DNA of 64,000 nucleotides from Vigna angularis (taxonomy: Eukaryota; Streptophyta; Magnoliopsida; Fabales; Fabaceae), in the NCBI RefSeq assembly GCF_016808095.1, contig NC_068974.1:16926001-16990000 (forward strand). The letters are read 5' to 3'. The notes below the pieces were generated by a model that did no database searches, had not been told where the DNA came from, and saw only the letters and a list, made by a program, of their open reading frames with translations. Position numbers and translations under genes: made by a program. Positions 54,092 to 64,000 of the stretch are shown one piece after another; position 1 is the stretch's first letter, and the number at the start of each line of letters is the position of its first letter.

Positions 54092-54610
54092 CAACCCCAA
54101 ACTTAGAACTTTACTTGTCCTCAAGCATACAAGATGTAACTCAGTCTTCCACCAATCCATACAATCGTTCACCACATTCAAAACTCTTTCTTTTAAGACA
54201 AGTAATTACTCAAATAAGCTCATCACAAAGAATTAAGTCAAGATGCACACATGCTTTGGTGTTCACATAATCACATAGTATCCAACAAATGCTATTCTCA
54301 TGAATGATCAATTAACTAAGCATAGATGTAATCATGTGCTCATGGAATATTTCCTCACCAGATAAAGTCTTTCACTCAAACACACAAGTGTATAAGAGGT
54401 TACTCATTCACTCTACTATCACAATGTCACATGAATTAACTTTGCCTTTCATTTAACCATAATCAAACACATTGACAAGCAAGTATCATCACAAGGGCTT
54501 TTCTTTGTCTTATAATGTGGTTAGGCTATCAAGAAAAATGGTTTTTCTGGATCACAAAATCCTTGAGTTAACTGAATCGTCTAAACACAACCATGCTTCC
54601 TTCTTCCCAA
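54092..54610 (-). other. Athila 3' noncoding region, reversed
   Basis: Begins with the PPT on the - strand and matches 6200-6701 reversed. It is cut by the CACTA element at 54611. Confidence 0.75.
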
Positions 54611-55090
54611 CACTAGTGCAAAAAAAGTGTATTGCGTTGGTTATTTTTGGCTCTTAACGACGAAGTAGAGATCGACATCATAGCGGGTGACGTAACTTTT
54701 ACGTTGAATATCACAAGGTGACGTTAATAGGACAATTTTCCGTCGATTATATCGAGATCTGACGTAAACATAACGTCGACATTGTTCAACGACGTGAGGT
54801 TACTATAAATATAAATATTTATATTTATAGTAAGATTTGTTGTCTTATGTACGAGGGAAGTGACGTAAACTTAACGTCGATGCGGAAGATAATGGACGTA
54901 ATGTTCGCGTCGAAGTTCAAAGAGGACGTCAATTTTTGAGTAATATTTGAATAAATATTAATATTTAAAGGAATATTTAACGTCAAGTATAAGGGAAGGA
55001 CGTAAGTTAACGTCGAAATTGTCCATATGGGACGTTACTATCGATGTTTGAACGTAAAATGGTGTGTACTTCGACATTACCTTCAGTGTT
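54611..55090. repeat. CACTA terminus and subterminal repeats
   Basis: Many copies of GACGTAA, ACGTCGA and near variants in both orientations between 54655 and 55075, spaced irregularly. Such repeats bind the TNPA-type protein in En/Spm elements. Confidence 0.75.
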
Positions 55091-55733
55091 TTTTTTTTGG
55101 ATTTGATTTTGTTTAGCTCATTCAACCAAACCTGAAATACAGAAACCAGTTTTCCAATTCATATATATTCACAGAATTAATTAAATAGTAAAACTAAAAG
55201 ACGCTAATGCCATCATCAAAACTTTAAAGAACCCAGTTTTCCATAAATCTATTCATAGTATTCATCTATTCACAGTATTCATCTATTCACAATAATATGT
55301 TAACAGTTTAAAAGCTGCACAAGTAAGCAAATGCTACTATCATGAAAGGAAAAACCTAAAGCTATAGCTATTTAAAATGTTTATTCAAATATCGTGCCCA
55401 ATCCTCTCTTATCGTCGTTATTACTGAAGTGGACAATGGAGAGTAGTGTTGAACCACTACATAATCAAGGAAACTTTACTATTATATTCATTTTAATGTC
55501 AAAAGTTTATTGATATTTGTAAGATTTTCAAATGTAAATTTTTACCTCAGTCCATTCCCCTCTGATTTCTGCTCGGATGATTGCCTTCATCCATGACATT
55601 ATGTAGTAGCCACATGCCCAGGAACCATTATGCTTATTACACTAAACATGTGAAAGAACTTAGTCAAATGTAATGGTTTAAATTTGACTACGAAAATTAA
55701 AGGTTAAAGATCAACGAATTCCAACCTTAGGAT

Positions 55734-57019
55734 TGTTTACCCCTCGGCAAGTGTAACCGAATCATATCAAGTAATAAAATTGGTAAGACTAAGTATCGTT
55801 TTCCCAAAGGACTCACGGCCTAGACAATTATGTGATTTGTTGATTATCTAAGACTTGTGACCAAATTCTTGTAGGTTTAAATGTAGAATACTGAAAAGTA
55901 AATATGCATGCATGTATTGATCAATGGAAAAGAAGAAGCAAAACACGTGAATTGAAATATATGAATGATTATGTTGTTGGGGTTTATCAATTTCATCCTA
56001 TCCACTCTCATGTATTCAAGAATTCACCTTTCTCCATTAATGTTAATGCCACTCTCTAACTTACCTTAAACTCGATGTCTTGGCGAAGAAAGCCTAATCA
56101 TAATCACTAGTTTACAATGTCTTGTCTCCCTAGCAATTATTCATGCATTATAAAGCACAGAATCTTAAAGGCAACCAACCACCATATTGCTATGTCTAGG
56201 TTTATACTACTATTGGGAGAGATTCTCCAGATCTAGATTTCCCCGTATGTGTCCATATCGACAAAATCAATTATCATGCTATGAATGAGTTAAACATGCA
56301 AGGATTAAGCAAAGGAAAAAAACCCTAAAAATTAATGAAAGAAAGCATATATATTAAAGAGCAAATTCAATACATGAGAGTTTCAAAAGGATTACATTGA
56401 TTCCCCAACAACAAAAGAAGTTTAGTTCACCATATTCATGGTGAAACTAGATGAAATGCAATGACAGAGTGAAAGATAAAACCCTAGAAAGGTGAGAAAG
56501 GAGCTGTAGCATCCAAAATCCTCCTCCAAGGGGTGAAAGAATGTGTTTCTACTTCGTTCCAGCGAAAGATACTAACCCTAGGAAGACTAAAGCCTTATAT
56601 AGACTTCTAAATATTACAGAAAAGTAAGCCCAAGCCCATAAGAATGCCGCTGAGCGGTAAATACCGCTCAGCGGTGAGTGCGTGACTTCTATTCTGCCCC
56701 TCAGCTGTAGTTTTGCCCCTCAACGATGATTGCCTGTCTTCAAAGTGCCGCTCAACGGTAAATGGCGTTGAGCGGTACTTGCGGCTTCTTCCTTTTATGC
56801 ACTTTTTCTTTTCTGAATCCAACTCCTAGCTCCTTCACTTCTTTCACTCAATTCATCTTAAAACCTGCAAAAGACAAAGAAATCAAGCATAACACTTGTC
56901 CAACTCTCTTATTTCCAAAATTTCAACAAAAACATAATTCCAAGCTATTTTCTAAGTCATAAAGGTTGTCTTTAAGGTCAAATATAAGTATAAAAATAAC
57001 ATTTTTTCAACTGTTATCA
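55734..57019 (-). repeat. Solo Athila LTR, 1,286 bp
   Basis: On the - strand from TGATAACAG (57019) to CCGAGGGGTAAACA (55734), flanked by exact AGGAT duplications (55729-55733, 57020-57024) and no internal sequence. Palindromes at about 56645-56770; TATATAAG near 56598. Terminal hairpin has one G-A mismatch. Confidence 0.95.
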
Positions 57020-58255
57020 AGGATATATAATTTCAAGTTGTTGTCCTCTGGTCCTAGACACAACTCTAAACAAATTTGAAACATTAGAAACATAAGTTAA
57101 TATATTAATATCATAATTAATTGATAAGAATGAATGTAATACTTACGTTTGTATCAAGGACTTCAACTCTGCTTTAATCTTCCTATGAAGAGAACAAAAC
57201 CATACAACTTATGCTTTTTTTGGAATGATCACCATGAGTTGCCAATGGCCCCTGTCATGTACCAACAACTAGTGAGTTAGTTTATTGATTAAAATTTGAT
57301 AAAAGTTGACAATATTGGGAAACACATACGCATCAATGTATGGCGCAATATATATCTCTCTGTTAGACTTAATCATCCATGTTTGAATATATGATTTTCT
57401 GAAATCTAATGTGTTTCCAAATGGTTGAATGGTCTGAGGTTCAAGAAAGCCATAAACTGACGCCCGACGTGATTCAACTAGGATGGTGTCCATGTACCTG
57501 TAAGAATAAAGTTAAGTATATTTATTAAAAAGTAATAATACTAATATACAAATTGGAAAATAACAAATAAAAAACTTACATGCACCATAATTGTATGCAT
57601 GAAATGTTGAGCATTTTTTCTCCACCAATGATCTCATAAGCATCATTGAAATTAATATACAATGGAACATGGCACTCGAGGCCAAATGTTCTTAACTCCC
57701 ACATCATCTCTACCGGTCCTTTTCTCAACTTATTTAATCTAGAGGTCAATATGGATATAGCATCATGGTCTTCTGCTTCCTCACGAGCCTCGTTCACAAG
57801 TTGAGCAATTGGTTGTTTCTCAGGATGGTAGACGTGCAACTCACATTTACAAAAGTTAGGAATCGTTTAATTATAACTTGAAGATTTAAGATAATAAAAA
57901 GAAGAATATAATACCGCTGGTGGGCCAAAATATGGCATGATCATAGGCTTAGGCCAAGCTATAAATGTCCCTAAGGCCTCCCCCACGAATTGGATTTTAG
58001 ATGTAGGCAATGGCACTCGAGCCTGGGGGTCTCTTGGATCATCAATCATTACCCGCGCATGAGTGGGCAATAAAGGAGCACCATGAGTGGTCTGGCCTCC
58101 TGCAATCTGTCGTCCCACGGCCACTACGCACGGAGGATCTTCATCAACCAAAAACTCATACTGAATATTGTAATCAGTACGATCTGTAGTAGAGCATGAG
58201 CCTTTGGTGCTCACACGAGGTGCAATAGGATCATCTTGTAGGGGCGTCCTTCTGT

Positions 58256-58335
58256 TGTGACTGTTGTTGTTGCTCTTGTTGTTGTTGTTGTTGTTGTTGT
58301 TTTTATTGTTGTTGTTGTTGTTGTTGTTGTTGTTT
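58256..58335. repeat. TTG/CAA trinucleotide repeat
   Basis: About 25 TTG units with two interruptions. On the - strand it codes poly-Gln or poly-Asn within the TNPA-like gene; one interruption makes a TAA in the Gln frame. Confidence 0.9.
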
Positions 58336-59630
58336 GGTGATCATCGCAAGTTTTTCTTCGAGCATTCTGAAGCGATCACCCATTCTTTCCTTTAATTTGA
58401 CTTGCACTTGTTGCCTAATGATACTAACCATTTCCTGAGTCACGGCTTATGTGCTTCTTGGTTTAGGGCCAAAGTAGTCCTTCAATCCAATAGCTCCTCC
58501 AACACCACGCACACGACCTAGACGGTCTAGCCGACCTGTGGCTGCTACTAGGAGGTCCTCCCTACCTTGTGCCACAAATGTGCCTTGACTCTGTTGGTCA
58601 ACCATGTCATCCTGCATATCATAATGAAGCTAGACACATTAAAAAGTTTGTTACATAATTTTTTATGAACTATGGTAATCAGTTAAAAGTTTCCACTTAA
58701 AATTCTCTAGGATATCTCTTGAGCAGACTGGGATGTAAACTGGCCATTGGACTTTGTCCGTGCAGCCTTCCACAATTCATGTCTGGCTAGTGGAGGTGCT
58801 AGATCGGGTGACTCAAGACCTAACTCCTTAGCGCGATGTTTTCTTATCTTTTTCTCTAATAACTCAACCACCACGTTACAGTACGTGTGGTGTATCATTA
58901 AGGTTCTGCCTCTGTTGGGCGGCTATCCTTTTCAGCTATGAAAAAATGAAAATCATTAAGCATAAATCACAAATTAACATCTTGTGTGACTAGAGAAAAA
59001 TATTAAAAAACATACCTGCCACTGAGGAGTAAGTCTAGATTCTTTAAACTGCACCCACTCCTCCTTAGTTTTTTATATTTTGTACAAGGAGTGTCGTTCT
59101 GTTTAGAGCCAAAGACGTATTGACGTGTCATTCTCGTCTTGAAGTCCCTCCACCGGACTGCAATGTGGGATAAAATATTCTTCCTTATCCTCTCATCATT
59201 AAGGATATTCCAATTTTTCTGCTAAAAACAAAATTAATGTTAAAGCATGATCAACAAAAATAAGTCAATGATGGAAGTAAAACATCTTAAACATACTAAA
59301 ATATCCTGCCATAGTAGATTTTTGTCAACCTGTGGGACATCATCCCAACACGTAGCGACAATAGGGACATGTGTTTTTGACATCATGCCCAAGTAACTTT
59401 TGAACGATGTTGCATGTGCCCCAACAGGCACAAATGTTCGGGGATCAAACTCCACTGTCACTGGTTTCTCATTAACCCGATGGGATGTGACATTAGGCAT
59501 CTGAGTCGCAGATCTACCCCCTCCTCCCGTCGGATCTGATCCAGAGCTCGTCATACCTGTTTACAAAGTGTTAGTACATTATAGTTAGAACAGACAAAAT
59601 AAATAAATTGTATAGGTAATTAAAACAATG

Positions 59631-62600
59631 CTAAGACATCTGTTTATCCCATATGCCTTCGTTGTGATCACATTGAGTTGCATGTATTTCATCAGGTACA
59701 TCATCAACCTTATTTTCAATGGTTCTTGATGAGAAGGAGCTTGTCTCAAGTATATCTAGAGAGTCTTCATCATCAGTTGTGTGCATGGCTCCGCCTTCCA
59801 ATACCACTGACCATTTATGATTCACTAGGTCAGTAACATAGAATATTTGTCTTGCTTGACTAGCCATAATAAATGGTTCATCCATGTAACTCATTTTGTT
59901 AAAATCCACCAAAGTGAATCTGAGGTCTTCTGTCACCACACCAGAATTACTGTCAACCCATTTACACTTGAAAATTGGAACTCTAAAAGTGACATAACCA
60001 ATTTCCCAAATTTCTTGTATTATTCCAAAATAACTGATTGATGTTGTAATTGGATTCTTATCCTTGGAACTGGAAAAGTGTACAGCCTCAGCTTGCAGGG
60101 TAACTCCACTATTTTGATCTCTACTTTTATCGTCTTCCTCCTTTGAATAGAACAAGTAATTGTTTATGTAATAGCCGCCGAAAGTGATCACATTAGTGTT
60201 AGGTCCACGAGCTAGTCTCAATAGATTTTCAGAAACATTCGCAGTCGCATAAATCTTTTTCTTAAACCAAGCTAAAAAGGATTTGTTATGTTCATTAAGT
60301 GTCCACTTTTCACTCATACGTGGATGTGCAGACTTAATTTCATTAATGTGTTGTGAAATGTAAGGAATAACATCCTCTGCGTTGTTTAAAATGTACAAAT
60401 GTGCTTGATTAACTTCTTTTCCACTAACACTTTCAATGCTTACTCCTCAAACTCTCTTTCCTTCACTTATGTTTTCATGTCTTTTCTTTGGAAGTCCTAT
60501 TGGGTCACAACTTGGCATATAACTTGAGCAGAATTCAATGGCTTCCTCTGCAATGTAGCGCTCTATAATCGAACCTTCCGGTCTCAATTGATTCTTAACA
60601 TATCCCTTTAAGATCTTCATGTACCTTTCAACCGGGTACATCCACCTCAAGAAAACCGGCCCATATATTCGAATCTCTCTCACTAGATGGACAATCAAAT
60701 AAACCATGATATCAAAAAATGCGAGGATCAACAACTTTCTTGCAAATGGCATTGAAAAACAAACTCAAACGTATGAGAATACCTCTAACAGAGGTAGGTA
60801 ATATGGTTTGAATAACTACTGGTAAAAGTTGTTGCATTAAGACATGACAATCGTGAGACTTTAAACCAACCAACTTCAAATCTTTCATAGAAACAAGGCT
60901 ACTAATATTCAACGAATAACCTTGTGGAACCTTCATACTATGTAAACATTGACAAAAAATTTGTTTTTCTTTTTTTGAAAGAGTGTGACAAGCTGGAGGA
61001 AGATAGGTGCGTCTTCCTATGGATTGCGGATGTAACTCAGAACGGATTCCTATGTCAACCAAGTATTGTCGTGCTTTCACTCCATCTTTTGTCTTTCCTT
61101 TAACGTTTAGTAAAGTCCCAACAACACTATCACATACATTTTTTTCAACATGCATCACGTCTATGCAATGTCACACATCAAGTTTACGCCAATATGGAAG
61201 ATTGAAGGATATTAATCGCTTTTTCCAAATGTTTTTCTCAACGGTCTTCTTTTTATGTTTTCCGAAGACAACAACAATGTTCCTCACCTGGTGGTATACT
61301 TCTTCCCCATTATGTAGTATGCACACTACATCATCCCCAGGACTTCCATTAAAGGCTTTTTTCAATCTACGGTAAGGGTGACTTCGAGGAAGGAATTTTC
61401 GGTGTCTTGTGTACATAGTTTTCTGCCCATGCTTCAGTTGAAGATAGCTAGTATTTTCTTAACAAATCGGACATGCAAAATGACCTTTAACACTGTAACC
61501 ACTCAAGTTCCCATATGTTGGGAAATCATTTATGGTGCAAAACAACATTGCACGCAAACGAAAGTTTTCTTCTGAATATGAATCGAAGACCTCGACACCC
61601 TCTTCCCATAACATTTTTAAATCGTCAATTAACGGTTTTAGATAAACATCAATGTCATTTCCAGGTTGTCTAGGACCCAATATCATCATAGACAACATCA
61701 TGTATTTTCTCTTCATCCGTAACATAGGAGATAGATTGTAAATAATCAAAATAACAAGCCATGAACTATGTTTGCTACATAAGTTGCCATAAGGATTCAT
61801 ACCATCGGTAGCAAGTGCAAGTCTTAAGTTTCTCAACTCTGCACTTAATTCGAGAAATGTGCCATCAATGTTCTTCCATTGTGGGGAATCAGCTGGGTGT
61901 CGAAGAAGATTATCACATTTTCTTCCATCAACGTGCCGCATAAGATTCTTCGCATCTTCTTTAACAGAAAACAATCGTTTCAACCTAGGTACTATAGGTA
62001 AATACCACATGACCTTAGTCGGTGGACCTTCACTGTGTTCATCGTTATTTCCATCAAGTTTCTTCTTAAATCGTGACGAACCACACGTCGAACACACCTT
62101 CATTGAAGCATATGGATCTCTATACAATACATAGTCATTGGGACATGCATGTATCTTGATACATCCTAGAAGATGTAGAGAAGCAGAGCCGTGAGATTGG
62201 AGATGCAGGGAGACTTAGAAGACAGCTGAAACCAAGGTAGCAGTGGCGGTAGCAGTTGCAGGTTGTTGTGCAGACTGGAAATTTCTGGATGGGATCTTTG
62301 GAGGTGTGGCAGCGGATTGTTGGTGCTTATGGTGAATGGATATGGAGGCTAGCTTGGAGAGATGATTAACAACTCAGAAGGCTTCCTAGAGTGGAAGAAG
62401 TTGCAATGGAGATCAAGCTAAGAAGTGACTCTTGGAGAAGGAATTTGCTAGACATTTCAGCAGAAATTCTTTACTACAATCCAAAAGTGAAATACATGCT
62501 TATCCCAGGAGATTATATAGCTAAATCTCAAGTCAATGCAATGCAATGCATGTGAGGTAAGGAGATCCACAAAATACGGATCAAGTGCCACCTCACCCAC

Positions 62601-63436
62601 ATGTGCAAAGTGTGATGGCTTTCTAGAAGCCATATTATTCACGTGGCTTATTACATAGGCGCATAAGTGGAATTAAAATAAGCTAATACTACCCCTTAGG
62701 CTACTATGCCACCCCCTCCATGTGCCAAAGTCCACTTTTACCCTTCTCCATGTTTTGGCATCTTAAAAGCATCTTCTAGGTCTCCAATCTTCCATCCAAA
62801 GATAGCAAAGAGGGTTTGGCCTTTGGGAGAGTACTCATCTTGTAGCTTCTTGATCATCCCTCTTGTGATAGGTCCAATGGTGCTAGGCCTTCTTGTATCA
62901 TATCTTTTGGTATTCCAAACCCATTGGACATAGAATTTTCTTCGCGTCGTAATTACAGATAGGTAACGTGTTATTTTCTAGTAGCATCTCCTTCAACAAC
63001 TCCAACAATTCTGTGAAACTTTTATCAGTCCATCTGTTTCTTGCTTTCAAATAAAACAATTTCAAAGTAGCCGATAACCTTGTAAAATTGATGCATCCTG
63101 GATACAACTCTTGCTCTGAATTGTTCTTAAGACTATCGTATAAATGAGCTCTTCCAAAATTTTCTTCGCCAACGTCATGTACCATTTCGTCTAAATGATC
63201 ACTCATCCATTCGTCGACGTAATCCAAACTGTATCACTTCTCATTATTCCATAGATGAACAGATGATCACGGATTTTGTCCAAGTCTTCATATACTTGAT
63301 TGAGACAACGAACACAAGGGCAAAAATATGCCCCATTCACTGGTTTTGCGTGTTCTTTAACATATTGTATGAACTCAGAAACCCCTCACTCATACTCTTC
63401 ACTAATACGACGCTGATGAATCTAGCTTCGATCCAT
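59631..63436 (-). pseudogene. CACTA TNP2-like transposase (TNPD type)
   Basis: Start at ATG 63436 (MDRS, then a stop where Trp is usual). Transposase-associated domain 63436-63230 with CPCVRCLN; transposase body from 63227, interrupted by a solo LTR at 62157-62905 between EYQKI and HACPND; TNP2 core 62130-61459 with LALATDGMNPYG, TINDFPTYGNLSGY and HFACPIC; DUF4218-like region 61158-60450 with HVEKNVCDS and LKSHDCHVLMQQLLP; DUF4216-like region 60400-59700 with GYVTFRVPIFKCKWVD. At least four in-frame stops are visible, some fitting CGA to TGA or TGG to TAG, and some segment borders may be introns. The domain order is that of plant CACTA transposases. Not functional. Confidence 0.85.
62157..62900 (-). 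repeat. Solo LTR of an unidentified family, 744 bp
   Basis: TGATACATCC at the left edge and CTTGTATCA at the right form 7-bp inverted ends (TGATACA/TGTATCA), flanked by exact TATCT duplications (62152-62156, 62901-62905). Removing it restores the transposase reading frame. On the - strand the first 60 bases could encode GPITRGMIKKLQ, a phrase typical of the C-terminus of Ty3/gypsy polyproteins, so pol may run into the LTR. Confidence 0.85.
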
Positions 63437-64000
63437 ACTACTACACAGAACGAAAAGAATCCACGAAAAAACAAAACTAACTTACGTAGAGAAACAAAAA
63501 TAAATACCTATCATACGTTGAAGGAAAAAAAATAAAGTATCATAGTATACGTACACGAACACAAATATCTATCATTATACATATATCATACGTCCAGAAT
63601 CGACAAACACGAACACATATATCATACGTAAGAGATATTGAAGGGAAAAAAACCAAACTTGAAATGGTGTCATTGGAGAGAAGATGACGAAGTTCGCTGA
63701 CAACGAACAAACACAAATATCGTACGTTGAAGGAAAAAAAACTATCATAGTATCGTTATATATATAGATATCATACGTCCAGAATCGACAAACACAACAC
63801 AAACATGAGCACATACATCATAAGTAAGAGTATCTTAAGAAAAAAAAACATACTTCAAATGGTTTCATTGGAGAAGATGACGAAGTTCACTGACCCCGTA
63901 TGAAAAACAGCCTAAAGATAAACGAAAAACAATCGGTCAACCTTAGGAATGAGAACTAAATGACATTACAAAGACAAAAATAACTTAAAAATAACCTTCT
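63437..64000. repeat. Upstream region of the transposase gene with a two-copy tandem repeat
   Basis: Two copies of an approximately 200-bp unit (about 63505-63714 and 63715-63905). Each has ATCATACGT or ATCGTACGT words, TCCAGAATCGACAAACAC and a TTGGAGA.GATGACGAAGTTC segment. ATCATACGT-type words occur at least six times and could be subterminal transposase sites. No ORF. Confidence 0.7.

Larger units (their letters stand above)
55368..59554 (-). pseudogene. CACTA TNPA-like gene with Ulp1-type protease domain
   Basis: Multi-exon gene from ATG 59554. Exon 1 (to about 59293, donor TTA/GTATGT), exon 2 (about 59223-59017, acceptor TTTTTAG) and exon 3 (from 58938, acceptor TTCATAG) together encode a Transposase_24-like region (WRDFKTRMTRQYVFGSK, ARHELWKAARTK). 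Next come a GRVRGVGG segment, a CAA-repeat coding poly-Gln, a DUF8039-like domain at 58214-57867 (GEALGTFIAWPKP), and a C48 cysteine protease: His motif GHWQLMVIIPKK near 57230 and Cys motif NGSWACGYYIM near 55610. In-frame stops occur near 58707, 58448 and in the CAA repeat. The solo LTR 55734-57019 splits the protease. The last exon boundary is uncertain. Confidence 0.75.
54611..64000 (-). mobile_element. Large CACTA (En/Spm) element, right end outside the window
   Basis: The left end is CACTAGTGCAAAAAAAG at 54611, preceded by CAA as possible TSD. Subterminal repeats follow, then two transposon genes on the - strand, a TNPA/Ulp1-like gene and a TNP2-like transposase gene. Two solo LTRs have inserted. 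More than 9.4 kb is visible; the matching terminus should lie beyond 64000. All genes are broken, so the copy is probably immobile. Confidence 0.88.

Noticed and set aside
1..64000. Host genes, tRNA or rRNA genes
   Set aside because: No long ORF or spliced gene unrelated to transposons was found; the tRNA-like strings are primer binding sites next to LTRs.

Overview
The window is plant nuclear repeat DNA. I infer a dicot, probably a legume, from Athila-type Ty3/gypsy elements with a tRNA-Asp primer site, a SIRE1-like Ty1/copia element with an env-like ORF, CACTA and Mutator-like DNA transposons, intron-bearing transposase genes and low GC. I see no intact host gene, tRNA, rRNA or bacterial-type feature. 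Almost every base belongs to mobile elements inserted into one another.

Layout. 1-7985: an Athila-type element (+) with an uninterrupted gag-pol; most of its 5' LTR lies outside the window. 7986-14920: a closely related Athila element on the - strand with a frameshifted gag-pol; the first element appears to sit inside its 3' noncoding region. 14921-16398: an env-like unit (-) that the second element interrupts. 16399-19149: rearranged LTR pieces carrying a small CACTA element (17580-18367, TSD TTC). 19935-28581: a complete but decayed Sirevirus-type copia element (-), TSD TACTT. 28587-36875: Athila remnants split by a young gag-only LTR element (30001-36527, TSD GTGCG). 36876-42459: Athila fragments, one with a Mutator-like element in its leader (40010-41758, 9-bp TSD). 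42460-47376: an unclassified composite repeat holding a solo Athila LTR (45380-46681, TSD CTTGC). 47736-54610: two env-like pseudogenes in tandem, 3' noncoding DNA and opposed LTRs. 54611-64000: a large CACTA element running off the right edge, carrying TNP2-like and TNPA/Ulp1-like pseudogenes and two solo LTRs (55734-57019, TSD AGGAT; 62157-62900, TSD TATCT).

How the parts work together. Gag-pol of the Athila and copia elements would supply capsid, protease, RT/RNase H and integrase. The 30001-36527 element has only gag and must borrow pol. The CACTA elements share the CACTA terminus and subterminal repeat design. Most coding units are broken, often by changes that look like C-to-T or G-to-A transitions, as expected for methylated repeats.

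The most interesting signal is regulatory. Two unrelated retroelement families each carry, just upstream of the LTR TATA box, short palindromes arranged as three close pairs: CCGCTNAGCGG in Athila (18-19 bp within pairs) and ATAATCGATTAT in the copia element (20-21 bp within pairs). Each family also has a second set upstream of its env-like ORF. In the copia element that internal set is followed by a good TATA box, which suggests a dedicated internal promoter. The Athila LTR also starts with a 9-bp hairpin that one divergent copy preserves by a paired base change.
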